Notes: generated by a model not told the origin, from the sequence alone. Shown: positions 17,493-29,000, counted from the stretch's first letter. The stretch is 46,908 nucleotides of DNA from an uncultured Roseibium sp. (GCF_947499295.1 NZ_CANMNP010000021.1:66092-112999), one strand, 5' to 3'. Translations and numbers: made by a program.

Positions 17493-19535
17493 TCACAGTT
17501 TTGGTAATTCGAAATCTCTGCGTAAGACATAAACGTCTCTGCGCCGCTCTCTTGGTCTAACATATGCAGAGAGAACGCTGTCCAAGAGCGACCGAACCTG
17601 ATCAGCTGTCGGAACCGTGGTATCTCGTTTCACGAGATTGCGTTTGCCAATGGTTTTGGCGATAACTGCCGGAGAACACTTGTCTTCTGCAAGATCGTAA
17701 AAGCAGGCCAGAACACCGCGCTCAAGGTCACTTCCGAGGTTCGCGAAGCGTTGATGCTGATCGCGGCGGATAAGATCCGCAACAACGACGCCATGGATAC
17801 GGCCGAGCAGTTGTTTTTTCTTCCACCACCAAAATGCTTTAAGCGCTGTCGCATAGTACCATTTGTCGAATTCGGTGTCGGCGATGTGCTTCACCAAGGC
17901 GTCACCGCGAACACGGATAGCTCGCAGAAATTCGAGAATAACATCGTCACCGATTTGGGGCCACTTGGGCTGAGGAACCTCTTCAATCGCTGACCCAAAT
18001 AGTGGGATCAGCACCCTCCAGGCCTTTTCGTTATCATCAACCAGAGTGTGCCTTTTATCTGTGTTGGCAGGCCACCCGATGACGGTTTTGTTGCCTTCGG
18101 CAACCCGGAAGTACTTGCGCAAAAACTGCTGGCAGTTTCGTCTTCCGAGCTGATAGTCATGCTCCGGAAACTTTTCGGTCAAGAAACCACCGAAAGCACT
18201 GAGTACACCGGTTGCGAGGGGATCGTCGGCGCGTCGTTCGCTCTCTCCCTCGCCAATGTTGCGTGAAGGGGCAATCAGAAACCGGCTCGAGACATGTAAA
18301 TCATTTGCTGAGCGTGCAAGGTCCACAGCCTTGACGCGAGCTTGGTTCTTCAGAGCAGGAAAGAGCGCCAAGATCGCCGCACGCAAACAGACCTGAGCAG
18401 CTGTTTCCTCAGGGCTTTGATTGGGATCGAAATCGCTGACCTGTGGAAAGGGATCGACGAGTAAAACGGCCCGGTCTGTACCCTTGGAGGTGGGAACGTT
18501 TTGCGCACCCGGGGTTTCCATAATCGTCCAGCGGGCGATTTCAAAGGGCTCATTGTTGATGACACCGCCGTCAACACCAACATAGGTAACGTCGTACGCC
18601 ACTTGGCTTTGTTCATTCTGAGGCCATCGGGGTTTAATATCGCCCAGTCCTTTTCGACTTTCATATGGCCAGGCTCTGTTGTCGTAGTCTGTTGTGTGCG
18701 ACACCATGTGCTGCGCTGGGAGACCAACAGGAAAAGCACCGGTCGCAATTGCGGCTGTGACGAAGTTATTTGCTTCGATATGTTGTCCTGAGTCGTCCCT
18801 ATCTAAAAACGCTGCCTGAATTTGCTTGGCAGACAAAGGGATGCCTTCATCTCCGTAACTCTTAAGCCATTGGCTTTCGAAAGAAGCCGATCCCAAACCA
18901 GAAATGCGATAGTGCATCCGGTCTGCATGCAATGTCATGAGATGCGCTTCACTCGAACCGGAGCCGGTAAAGCTTACTTCGTACGGAACGCCGCGAAGGT
19001 TTGTTATTGTCAAAAAGAGATGGAGATCTTCCGCGAAATAGGGACGTGGCTCAGCATTCAGTGTAGCGCTACGGATGACGTCTTCTGCAGTTCTGCGTAG
19101 AACCGAGCCGTCAAGCAGCGAAGCCACGTCGACGCCGGTCTTTAGGTCGGTATTGCCCAGTAGCGTATGGCGATGCCCTCCTTCGGCAAAGGTGATACTT
19201 TTCACCCAAGTGGTGTAGAGCGCCGGTATCAGGAATTTCGTTTTTGCTGCATCTTCTGGTGTCGGTAGAGATGTCGCCTCAGACAAACCAAATAGCCCGA
19301 GCGCAGCGGTCGCGCCCCCAGCCGAAGCGCCTGATATCACGGGAATAACGATGCGATGGTTCGGAACAATGCGCTCAGATTCTGGGCGACTTCTGTCAGC
19401 TTCTCGAGCATTTTCCCATTCTTCAAGTGCTTGAATGAGAAAATCAAAAACACCGGCGTTGTAAGCTCCAGCAGAGACAGCGCCTGCCATCGTGAGGCCG
19501 AGTGTAAAAACGGAATTATTACTATCTGAAGACAT
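17493..19535 (-). CDS. Patatin-like phospholipase
   Basis: A 680-residue protein (numbering below counts a four-codon TTG extension). The N terminus has the oxyanion-type motif GLTMAGAVSAGAYNAG. The nucleophile elbow is SGASAG (Ser about 75) and the dyad aspartate is in GVDGG (Asp about 326), with AAIATGAFPVGLPA between, as in patatin lipases. The remaining C-terminal 350 residues are helical and unassigned. No signal peptide, so it acts in the cytoplasm or leaves by another route. The family hydrolyses acyl esters of phospholipids. ATG 19535 has GGGGGAGG immediately upstream at an unusually short distance, and TTG 19547 is possible. Co-transcribed with the small secreted protein downstream. 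Length well above a minimal patatin suggests an extra domain. Confidence 0.85.
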   Translation of the reverse strand: MSSDSNNSVFTLGLTMAGAVSAGAYNAGVFDFLIQALEEWENAREADRSRPESERIVPNHRIVIPVISGASAGGATAALGLFGLSEATSLPTPEDAAKTKFLIPALYTTWVKSITFAEGGHRHTLLGNTDLKTGVDVASLLDGSVLRRTAEDVIRSATLNAEPRPYFAEDLHLFLTITNLRGVPYEVSFTGSGSSEAHLMTLHADRMHYRISGLGSASFESQWLKSYGDEGIPLSAKQIQAAFLDRDDSGQHIEANNFVTAAIATGAFPVGLPAQHMVSHTTDYDNRAWPYESRKGLGDIKPRWPQNEQSQVAYDVTYVGVDGGVINNEPFEIARWTIMETPGAQNVPTSKGTDRAVLLVDPFPQVSDFDPNQSPEETAAQVCLRAAILALFPALKNQARVKAVDLARSANDLHVSSRFLIAPSRNIGEGESERRADDPLATGVLSAFGGFLTEKFPEHDYQLGRRNCQQFLRKYFRVAEGNKTVIGWPANTDKRHTLVDDNEKAWRVLIPLFGSAIEEVPQPKWPQIGDDVILEFLRAIRVRGDALVKHIADTEFDKWYYATALKAFWWWKKKQLLGRIHGVVVADLIRRDQHQRFANLGSDLERGVLACFYDLAEDKCSPAVIAKTIGKRNLVKRDTTVPTADQVRSLLDSVLSAYVRPRERRRDVYVLRRDFELPKL

Positions 19536-20178
19536 CGCCTCCCCCAAGACAATGGCCCACCATTAAAAATTGATTTCAATAAACTCTACAATCAATGCAA
19601 TCAAAACACAAACGCTTGGTTGTGCTCTACTCAACCGTTGCGCGCTCCCAAAAAGTCGTCTTACAGTTCTGGCGCACGCTAATCCTGTTCCACTAGCGCC
19701 AGTATGCGGGTAATGAATGGGCAGGCGGTACTAAGAACTCCTCAGTCCTACCGCTGAAAGGACAGCCCTGCCCGCTGGGGCTGTTTGATTGGCCACAGTA
19801 ACTCCGCGGTTGCTGTGGCCAATGTCTATTTGCTGGGGGAGCTGCCCGCAATAAGTGCGGCACCGCTCCAACTGGCGACCCGGTCAGCTTCGCATGCTTC
19901 TTGTTCAGTCGATTAGAATAACGTTCGCATGACGGGTTTGCCTTCACCTCTGTTGCAAAGCGGCTGAACTGCAATGGGTCGTTCGAATTGCGCACGTCAG
20001 CTGACGCAGAAGCGATGTGCCAAATTCATTTTCAGGGTGCTTACCTCGAACTTACTCTTGCTCTCAAAGCTTTTACACGCTTAGATTTTGTCGCATATTG
20101 CGCGCAATCGAATTGCGCAACGCATCAGCCTCATTCACAGGTCGGTTCAATTACTAAATCTATGGATTCCAGGAAAGA
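19536..20178. other. Gene-poor stretch with clustered hairpins
   Basis: Holds a strong hairpin at 19788-19823 (ATTGGCCACAGTAAC / GTTGCTGTGGCCAAT, 6-nt loop, 15 pairs with one wobble) preceded by ACAGCCC / GGGCTGT (19762-19784) and a weaker stem at about 19850. A minus-strand frame (19693-19995) crosses the hairpins and is not convincingly a gene. A structured RNA or a remnant recombination site is possible. Confidence 0.45.
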
Positions 20179-21000
20179 ATGGCGAACAACTTTCCCGATA
20201 CGCTGCTTGGCAAACTGATTGTTGGTGCTGTCCTTGCTATCTTTTCCGCCATTGTTGGGGGAGTTGCAACGTGGGTAAACGTCAAAGATGCAAGACCCGT
20301 GATCAATTTAGCGCCGGAGGTCATTGTAGTCGACGCCTTGGAACCCGCGATTTTCTCGGCTGAAGGTTCACACGATCCTGAGGGTGAAGAGCTCGCGTTT
20401 GCCTGGTCATTGAACGGGCAGTCATTTGGTAGCAGCCCTGTGGCAAGCTGTTCTGAAACGCCGAAGCCAGCCGTGGTGAGCTGCCGTTTTTCCATGCCAG
20501 GAACTCACGCTGTTACTGTCGCTGCAACTGATCCGAACGGTTTGGTTAGTTCCATGTCATCAACGGTTCAGGTTAAACTTGAAAATGGCTATTTGGGGTT
20601 GCTTCTGAGCCTAGGAAATACAGATGCGCAAACGGCCATCGAGACCGCGATACTCTATGGTATTGACTGGGTGGGTATTCAGTCTCTCGTAAGCAGGCCA
20701 ATTATACTTAACGACCCATCTTTGAAGTCTTCTGTTTACGCTGCGTTATATCAACGTGATGTTGAACGCGCCAAGGCAGCGTTAGAAAACGCTTCTGTGT
20801 CGAGCATCAAAGTCACTAGTTTCGGCTTGCAGCAAGCTGCAAAAGATCAAATTCAAATACAAGCAGCAGAAGTCGGTCTGGATTTGGGCTTTTTGTTTCT
20901 ACCAGCCGGTGAAGTTTACCCTGCTCTGATAGCCGGTGCTGGAGAAGGTGGCTTTCTTACAATCTCTTCACCCGGAGAGCTCCAGAACCTGATGCAATAG
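20179..21000 (+). CDS. Membrane-anchored protein with PKD-like domain
   Basis: A 273-residue protein. Residues about 9-34 form one membrane anchor (LLGKLIVGAVLAIFSAIVGGVATW). Residues about 40-135 are PKD-like (INLAPEVIVVDALEPAIFSAEGSHDPEGEELAFAWSLNG, later HAVTVAATDPNGLVSS). The C-terminal 135 residues are helical and unassigned. AGGAAAG precedes the ATG. PKD domains are beta-sandwich binding modules usually on surface proteins, so the bulk is probably periplasmic. Convergent with the small gene ending at 21008. Function unknown. Confidence 0.7.
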   Translation: MANNFPDTLLGKLIVGAVLAIFSAIVGGVATWVNVKDARPVINLAPEVIVVDALEPAIFSAEGSHDPEGEELAFAWSLNGQSFGSSPVASCSETPKPAVVSCRFSMPGTHAVTVAATDPNGLVSSMSSTVQVKLENGYLGLLLSLGNTDAQTAIETAILYGIDWVGIQSLVSRPIILNDPSLKSSVYAALYQRDVERAKAALENASVSSIKVTSFGLQQAAKDQIQIQAAEVGLDLGFLFLPAGEVYPALIAGAGEGGFLTISSPGELQNLMQ

Positions 21001-21007
21001 TAAGAGC

Positions 21008-21454
21008 CTAGCGCTCTCTTTCCCGCTCAGGTTCCCACCGACCTCGATTTACTTCACGGTCAGGTTTAACAGCATCTCGCTCCCGTACCCGCTCCAGTGC
21101 ATACACAAGATCCCATTCCTCCGTCACAAGATTGTGGTGGGTTCGCATCGCGTCTGGGAGCTGCTGAAGGTGCTCTAGGGCCTTCTTGCGGTTTCCTTCG
21201 GCAAAAAGACCACCTCGCATCCAGCCGAAATGCCAATGTCGGTTGAAAAAGCCGTCATCCTGCTGAACCTTGCGCACCACATATTCAATACCGCGCTTGC
21301 CGACCTGTTGACCGTAAGCACGCACCGCCCGATCGCCATCCTCAAACGTCTCGTGAAAAAGCCGGACAAGCCGCTCCGTGGCGATTTCACGCTTGGCGCG
21401 CGTCTCTTCCAGAGATTGTTCAATGTAGGATTGTGACGTTTTGTTTGCCGACAT
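21008..21454 (-). CDS. Hypothetical small basic protein
   Basis: A 148-residue soluble, highly charged protein (MSANKTSQSYIEQSLEETRA ... ending in an Arg/Glu tail). ATG 21454 has CAGGAGA 7 nt upstream; a longer in-frame extension to 21619 crosses a hairpin with a T run and reads as non-coding. No family recognised. The charged helical make-up would suit a nucleic-acid or protein-binding accessory factor, but nothing specific can be claimed. Confidence 0.55.
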   Translation of the reverse strand: MSANKTSQSYIEQSLEETRAKREIATERLVRLFHETFEDGDRAVRAYGQQVGKRGIEYVVRKVQQDDGFFNRHWHFGWMRGGLFAEGNRKKALEHLQQLPDAMRTHHNLVTEEWDLVYALERVRERDAVKPDREVNRGRWEPERERER

Positions 21455-21507
21455 GCCAAATCTCCTGCAAGTTAGTTGCATGATCCGCTGGATTGCCCAA
21501 CTGAAAA

Positions 21508-21529
21508 ACCTTCCGCTCCTTCGGAAGGT
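21508..21529 (-). terminator. Hairpin with T run in the leader of the 21454 gene
   Basis: ACCTTCCG / CGGAAGGT with a 6-nt loop, followed on the minus strand by TTTTC. It sits upstream of the gene starting at 21454, so it would end transcription arriving from the right or act as an attenuator. The remaining 21455-21819 sequence shows no supported gene. Confidence 0.5.
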
Positions 21530-21819
21530 CTTCCAGCGTGACCAGGAGCCGGAACTTCCGATCTCCGAGTTTCTCAGGCAATGCGCCCTCAAATCAAGAG
21601 AACGCTTCCCCAATACCAAACTCCAGCAGGAAATTGACGCGGAGAGCTAACTGTTCATTCGTGACGTTTTCGGTAAGCGCAGACACGATGCCTATGTCGG
21701 TTGGCCATTTGTTCAACAGTGTCCACAAAGAGTAATGAATTGATATCAAACAAAGCGCATTATTGAGCCGCCAGAGCGAAACAACCAAAATTACCAAATA
21801 GGAACGACAGGACGCCAAA

Positions 21820-22371
21820 TTGTTATTTCGACGGCACAAGTCCGCAATAGTAGTTCCATTTCGACCAAAGCGCCGAAGGAAGCTCTTGATGCCAACTTTG
21901 GTTGCCCTGGCGCTCGTTGCCTATTTCGTTTCCAAAGAAGAACTGTCGCTTGACGATTTGATCCATCGAGCCGCTCAGTTTCTTGAATCGTCATTTCCAA
22001 ACGAAGTGGGCAATGCCATTTCCTGCAATTCACTTTCCGCCATTGACGGCGACACGGTCAAATGTGACGGCGTAAATATGCGAGCGATGGGTCCAGGTTC
22101 TCCTCATCTATCTGGCTTTGACACCCCCGAAATCACGCGCCCAAAATGCGAGCATGAGCTTGAACTCGGAAGAGCTGCAAAAGCCCGTATGCAAGAGCTT
22201 TTGGAAACTCCTGGCGTACAAATCAGGGTTTCAGGTGAGATTGACAGCCCCAGATACAAGCGTCCGCTCGTATGGATAAAGTTGCCGGACGGACGCACAG
22301 CAGGCGAAATTCTCATCGAAGAAGGTCATGCGCGGTTCTGGACACCAGAATATCGAGCCAACTGGTGTTAA
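21820..22371 (+). CDS. Membrane-anchored thermonuclease (SNase-like)
   Basis: A 183-residue protein (160 if ATG 21889 is used). A basic stretch RPKRRRK precedes one hydrophobic anchor (LLMPTLVALALVAYFVS). The rest matches the staphylococcal nuclease fold: IDGDTVKC, then VNMRAMG, GFDTPEI with the D-T-x-E active-site group, and the arginine in DSPRYKRPLVWIKL; it ends GHARFWTPEYRANWC. The family cuts DNA and RNA using calcium. TTG 21820 keeps the basic cytoplasmic flank; ATG 21889 has AAGGA about 9 nt upstream. The domain would face the periplasm. Flanking genes show no clear operon. Confidence 0.8.
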   Translation: MLFRRHKSAIVVPFRPKRRRKLLMPTLVALALVAYFVSKEELSLDDLIHRAAQFLESSFPNEVGNAISCNSLSAIDGDTVKCDGVNMRAMGPGSPHLSGFDTPEITRPKCEHELELGRAAKARMQELLETPGVQIRVSGEIDSPRYKRPLVWIKLPDGRTAGEILIEEGHARFWTPEYRANWC

Positions 22372-22558
22372 CAGTGGTGATGCGACCGTGCCATTTTTTC
22401 AAGCGTAAGAAATAAATCAATAATCACCCCGATAGGTGCATCAACGATCCTTAGGGCTTTCGCCTTCACGAACAATATTTTGTTGATTTTCATGAGATTA
22501 TTGGGAAGAACGGTGACGTTTGATTGTTATAGTTGAGTAATCTCAAAGGAATTAGTGC

Positions 22559-22984
22559 ATGGAAGATCAAAAATTCGATCAAACATTTGTTGAACTGACA
22601 GCAGACATTGTGTCTGCATATGCCGAGAGCAACACGATATCGTCTCAAGATATGGTCGAGCTGATCGGCTCGGTTCATTCGGCATTGAAAGGCGTGGTTG
22701 AGGCAAATCGACTACCTGAGCCAGAGCCATTGGTGCCTGCGGTGCCCATCAAAAAGTCAGTTACGCCAGAGTTCATTATTTGCCTGGAAGACGGCAAGAA
22801 ATACAAGTCTTTGAAGCGGCACCTCAGAACCCACTATGGCTTAACGCCCGAAGACTATCGGGCGAAGTGGGGACTGGACGCCGACTACCCCATGGTTGCT
22901 CCGGGATACGCGGAAATGCGTGCGAAGCTCGCCAAGGATATGGGGCTTGGCACTAAACGCCGGGGAAAGAAAAAGAAGAAGTGA
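22559..22984 (+). CDS. Ros/MucR-family zinc-finger transcriptional regulator
   Basis: A 141-residue protein with the Ros/MucR layout: helical N terminus (TADIVSAYAESNTISSQDMVELI), a linker, then the single prokaryotic zinc finger (CLEDGKKYKSLKRHLRTHYG) and LTPEDYRAKWGL, ending in a lysine-rich tail. The finger is the Cys-x2-Asp form with two His. AAAGGA precedes the ATG. MucR proteins are global regulators of surface polysaccharide, motility and virulence genes in Alphaproteobacteria. This copy lies convergent to the second RTX gene and may regulate cargo genes of the island (inference). Confidence 0.9.
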   Translation: MEDQKFDQTFVELTADIVSAYAESNTISSQDMVELIGSVHSALKGVVEANRLPEPEPLVPAVPIKKSVTPEFIICLEDGKKYKSLKRHLRTHYGLTPEDYRAKWGLDADYPMVAPGYAEMRAKLAKDMGLGTKRRGKKKKK

Positions 22985-23044
22985 TGCTGCAGACCTACGC
23001 TGGTTGAAGCTAAAGACTTCTATCTATGAGCGTCATCAACGTAG

Positions 23045-23072
23045 ACACCGGTGCGATTGTTCGCACCGGTGT
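23045..23072. terminator. Terminator between mucR-like and RTX genes
   Basis: Perfect 12-bp stem ACACCGGTGCGA / TCGCACCGGTGT with a TTGT loop, followed by TTTCTTT on the plus strand. It ends the regulator transcript and, 17 bp beyond the RTX stop, probably serves the convergent RTX gene too. Confidence 0.85.
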
Positions 23073-23088
23073 TTTCTTTGAAACTCAC

Positions 23089-26000
23089 CTACACAAGCTG
23101 GAAGTCATCTTGGTGCAAGTCTGTGACAAGAACGTTTCGCAGGGTCAGGCTGTTGTCTGCATCGATTGAGACAAGCGTATCTGATCCATCATCTGTCGCG
23201 GATGCTAGAACATCGGCAAAGTCGGCAAAGAGACCGGTCGCGAACTCAATCACGTCATCCGATGTAGCCCCTGCAACGAAGTCGCTGATTGCGTCATGAC
23301 CGTTCCCGCCTGACTGGAAAACGAAAATGTCGCTGCCTGCATCACCAAAAAACAGCTCGTTGGCCTGACCAGAGACAATCCTGTCTGCTCCGGCAGTGCC
23401 TGATCCTTCAGATACATAGGCACTGAGCGTGAACGTACCCGTTTTGTCGGAGACCCCCATTGCTTCAAGGTAGTAGGTGCCAGTCGCAGTTGCCTGATAC
23501 TGGATTCGAGCATCGAGATCCAATCCGCCGTCGTCGTTAACACTGAGCTCATGGCCATCGGCATCGCGAAGCGCAAGCATGCCGTCTGAGATAGTTCCAC
23601 CGGAGCTTGGTGTGCCTAGCATATCAAACTGATAGCTGGTTCCAGCTTCAAGGCTTATAGCATACCAGACGCTGTCTCCGTCAGACGCGATCTCCCCGAA
23701 AACGCTCGCTCCGGTTCCAAATGGGATGGCATCTGCAATCTTGTCGCTACCGGTTTCGACTTCGAGAACAAAGGTTCCAACTTTGTTGCTCACCCCGCTT
23801 GCATCGAGATAGTAGGTGCCAGCTGAAGTGGTTTTGTACTCGATCCGAGAATCAGTACCAGCGCCCCTGTCATCGTCGAACTTGAGTTCGCTGCCGCTTG
23901 CGTCCCTGAGCGTCAACCCCGCGTCAGCCAAAGTTCCCGCTGCCGAGGGAGCTCCCCGGAGATCGAAAAAGTAGGTTGTGTCCGCTTGAAGGTCAATCGC
24001 ATACCAGTCGTGATCGCCAGACGTTTCAATTTCGCCTCTTACGCTGTCGCCTGCACCAAACAATGCTGCTGTTGCGACAGTATCCCCAATCTGATCCGAG
24101 GCATTTAAATGCTCGATCGTGTAGGTTCCAGTCCCATCGCTCCAAGCACCTGCATCAAGGTAGTAGGTTCCGCTTTGTGTGGCGGTGTATTCAAGCAGTG
24201 CTTCATGACCGACACCTCCGTCGCTGTCGTAGGCAATTTCTGCTCCCAATGCATCGCGTAACCACAGATAGGGGTTCTCGAGTGTTCCACCGCCCGTATC
24301 TGTTCCCCTCATGTAAAACCGGTAAAGTGTACCGGCCACAAGTTCCGCTTCGTACCAATCATGATCACCGGAATAGTCAATTGCACTCGTAATCGTGCTG
24401 CTCAGATCGCTCACACCAGCTGTGGAGGGAGTGTTTCCGACTTCAGTCGCATAGTGCGCGGTCTCCAGTGTATATGTGCCTACGCCGTCGCTCCAAGCCC
24501 TCGCGTTAATATAGTAAGTCCCGGTTTGCGTGGCCCGGTACTCTAACAAGGCTTCGTGACCACCCGCGCCATCGCTGTCATAGGCGACTTCCGTTCCGGA
24601 CGCGTCATAAAGCTCCAGATAGGGGTTTGCCAGCGTTCCGCCATCTGAGTCCGTGCCTCTCATGTAGAAGCGATACACAGCTCCGACTTCAAGTTGGATT
24701 TCGTACCAATCACGGTCCGCGGCAAACTCAATGGCACCTTCGATGGTCGTGTTTGGACCACCTAGCGAAGCCGTTCCAACTGAATCGCCAACCTGATCTG
24801 AAAAGCTTTGCACGTCGAGCGTGTAAGTCCCAGTCCCATCGCTCCAGGCGAGGACATCAATATAATATGTCCCACTCTGCGTTGCTGAGAACTCAAGCAA
24901 AGCGTCATGACCAGTTCCGCCATCACTGTCATAGGCAACTTCGGCTCCTGACTCATCTCTGAGTTGGAGACATGGGTTTTCGAGCGTTCCACCATTTGAA
25001 GCGACGCCTCTGTGCTCGAACCGGTACAGAGTTCCCGCCTGTAGCTGGACAGCATACCAATCGTGATCACCAGCATAATCGATAGAGCCGGAAATCGACC
25101 CGTTCAGACTGTTCGACGCAGCCGTTGCAACGGTATCACCAATCTCATTGGCGTAGTGCTCAATCGCGAGCGTGAAAGTCCCCGTCTCATTGCTCCAGGC
25201 ACCAGCATCAACGTAGTAGGTTCCGGTCTGATCCACACGGTATTCCAGGAACGCATCGCGTCCGGTTCCACCATCGCTGTCATAGGCAATCTCGGTTCCA
25301 GTCGCATCGTGCAGCCACAGGAACGGGTTTTCGAGTGTGCCGCCGCCGGAGTCGAGGCCACGCATGCTGATCCTGTAAAGGGAACCAGATTCCAACTGGA
25401 CTTCGTACCAATCATGGTCGCTAGCAACGTCAATTGTCCCGGCAATCGGTACTGTCAGATCCGAAAGAACGGCAGCGGTGGAGATTGACTCGCCCACATC
25501 TGTGGAGCTTGAAACAACAACCAGGTCAAACGAAGCGTCAACCGACAGCGATCCATCTGAAGCTGTTACCTTAAGCGCAAGTATTCCGTTCGAACCCTGT
25601 GGTGGCGTCCCGGAGAAAGAGCTTGTTGTTGGATCAAAACTCAGCCACTCAGGCAACGCGGAGCCGTCAGCCAATGAGGCAGAAAAGGTCAACGCATCGC
25701 CGTCCACGTCAGAGAAGACATCTCCAGGAACCACAAAGCTCCAAGAAGTGTCCTCTGCACCTGATTGTTCTACAATCGAGTTTGCGACGATCGGAGCATC
25801 ATTGACCGGATTGATGACCAGATCGAACACTTGATCAACGCTTGCAAGGCCGTCACTCGCCACGACTTTCAGTGAAACCGTCCCGTTATAGTCCTGAGGA
25901 GGCGTGCCGGAGAATGTCCGGGTTGCAGCATCAAAGATCAACCAAGACGGCAAGGCGCTGTCGTCGGCCAGGGTCACAGTCAATGTAAGTGTGTCGCCAT

Positions 26001-29000
26001 CTACGTCAGAGAAGGCATTCGCAGGTACTTCAAAGCTCCAGGCAGCATCCTCAATACCCGCCTGATCTGCAATCGCATTTTCAACGACCGGTGCATCATT
26101 CACAGCGTTGACGACAAGATCGAAGACCTGCTCAGCGCTAGCAAGGCCATCGCTCGCCACGACTTTAAGTGACATCGTGCCGTTATAGTCCTGTGGCGGT
26201 GTACCGGAGAAAGTCCGAGTTAAAGCATCAAAACTCAACCACGACGGTAAAGCGCTATCGTCGGCGAGAGTTGCACTCAATGTAAGCGTGTCACTATCGG
26301 CATCAGAGAAAGTGTCAACAGGAACCGTAAAATTCCAGGCAAAATCTTCGTCGATTGAGTAATCAGAGAGAACACTAGATACTGTTGGAGCTGAATTTGG
26401 CTCGACATCCCCGACACCTATTGTGAAGGAGCCTTGCGCCTGACTTGCGCCCGACGAAACTGTATAGTCGAATTGGGCGACACCAGAAAAATTGGCATCC
26501 GGAACAAAAACAATGTCTCCGTTACCATTCAGAGAAACGGTGCCATTTTGAGCCCCTCCGACAGAAATGAGTTCAAGATCTCCCCAAAAATCGACATAGA
26601 TTGCCAAAACATCATATTTTGAGATCGTGATCGCAGTCGCTTCAGCGGTTTGGTAATCCTCAGTTGGCCCTTGACCAAGCGCGTGAACCTTCAACTCGAA
26701 ATTTGTGGAGGTAGAGCGCAGCCCATCGTTCGCTGTAACTTTGACAACAAAGTCGCCAGAGATATCTTCAGGTGGATTAGCTTTGAATTTTCTTTCACCT
26801 GGCGAATAGGACATCCAGTTCGGTAGCGGGCTTCCGTCTTCAAGCGTTACCGAAACTGTTAGTGGGCTGTTTTCAGGATCTGAAAAAGTCTCTGATAGGA
26901 TCAGCAGGTACCGCGATTCACCTGCATTTACCCATTGATCTTTGATGGGCAAGTTCTGGACAGGCGCCAAGTTTGACTGTGTGCCGGCAACCGCCGCAGC
27001 CCAAATTGCATCCTCATCCCAAACTGTACCATCAGAAAATACAATTCTTTCAACATTGACATCGTTGTCGGTCAAACTCTCAAACTGATCTTCAATCAGA
27101 ACGGTACTACCCGTATCCAGAACAGTTATCCGAAGATCTTTTTCGTCGTCTCCGACAATGTTGAAGCTGACATCACTAACTTCCAAGTTGGATCCAGTGA
27201 ATTCGAGAGTGTCGATGTCACTCGCGCTTCCATTTTCAACGATAACGTCATCGCCATCGTCCTCACCAAAATAGTAAGTGTCGCTACCACCCCCCCCAAA
27301 AAGTTGGTCATCTTGGTAGCCGCCAGACAGTTGGTCGTCGCCTTCCTCACCATAAAGCTTGTCGTCGGACTTTCCTCCAAATAGTTCATCGTTGCCGCCG
27401 CGACCATAGAGAGTGTCGTCCCCATGACCTCCATCAATCAAGTTGTCTATGGACGATCCTAGAACGAGGTCGAGACCGTATTTTCCGATGTAGCCTTCAA
27501 TGGAGACGAGTACATTTTGACCTACAACCACGTAGTCTGGATTGATGAGGTTGTTAGAGCCATAGTCAGCATAGATGCCCTGTTCCAGATCAACGTAGAA
27601 CTTTGAATATGGATTAAACTGACTCACTGCGGTCAGAACATCAAAGCCATCGCCACCATCGTACAGATCGTTGCTTGCGCTAGCGAACAGTCGGTCATCA
27701 CCCTCGCCGCCATAAACAAGGTCTGATCCAACTGAACTTAGAATGCGGTCATTGCCAGCGCCACCATCGAGGCGAGTGTTCGCGTTGTCGTAGGCATTAA
27801 TGTCATCGTCGCCATCTCCGCCATAGGCGACAAAGTCACCGCTTGCTCCGCGTTTTGCGCTTAGCCAATCGTCGCCCCCCATTCCATAGAGAACAGTCCC
27901 AACCGAACCTTGATTGCCAATGATACCGTCGGAGAAGTCCGTACCGATAACTTTTTCGATGCTAATGTATCGATCGCCATTAGCTTGTCCGGAATGACCT
28001 TGACCTTGTGCAAGATCAAGGCCTACGGCTTCCGTTGCTCCAGAAAACTCAATAGTGTCGAAGCCTTCGCCTCCATTTAAATGGTCACTCCCATCACCGC
28101 CGTTAAGCGTGTCTGCGCCATCGCCGCCCGCGAGAAAATCATCACCTGACCCAGCATTGAGAATATTATCTAGATCGTTTCCAATCATGTAGTCGGTGCC
28201 GCTGGTGCCATCTTCCTCTGGCTTCGGCAAACTTGGCGCTGATTGACGCTCTTCCTGCATGCTGTCCGGCGCATCATCGACAACGTCAGCTAGCATTGTG
28301 TTGATAGGTTTAATCTGACTATTTTCGAGCCCAACCTCATTGGTCCAATCAAAATAGGACCCATCTTCAAAAACCGCCCAAGTCTGGGTAAAGATCAATG
28401 GTTCAAAATATAGACCGCTTGTACTATTAGAGCCACCTATATAGGCACCACCAACATTGTCGAAATAAATACTACTGCCTGTCGCATTGACGGTAATCGC
28501 AAGACGGCCTTGCATACCGTAAATCGGGTAAGTACCTAGATCGATGTTTTCGATGCCATGGAAACCAGCGAAATACTGTTGAACATCTTCGGACAGTTCA
28601 TCGTAGAGAATTTCTTCAAATTCAAAACTAAATGTTACGTCCGAACGATTAAGCCCTTCAAACACAATTTGATGCACGCCAATTCCGTTACCAATAACAC
28701 GGTCATGACCGAACCAAGTTTTTTCATCATTCACATCTTCCGAAAGGCGTATGGTCAGCTTGTCAGTTGATTGTTTGTTTGCTGCCAACTCTCCAGAAAC
28801 AATGTAGGTATCGTCTCCGGTATCACCCACAAAAGTGTCGGTTCCACCGGTGTAGACGAGAAGGTCAGATCCCCCACCACCAAGTAGTGTGTCATTGCCG
28901 GTATCATAGGCAAGCAGCGCCGGATCGTCTGGGCTGATTTCATCTCCCGCGAAAGCCGCTACGCCAGCATCAAACAGAGTGTCAGAACCAAATCCGCCGA

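Noticed and set aside
17493..19535. CBASS-type anti-phage effector (CapV-like patatin)
   Set aside because: No cyclic-nucleotide synthase or accessory CBASS gene lies nearby; the partner is a secreted small protein.
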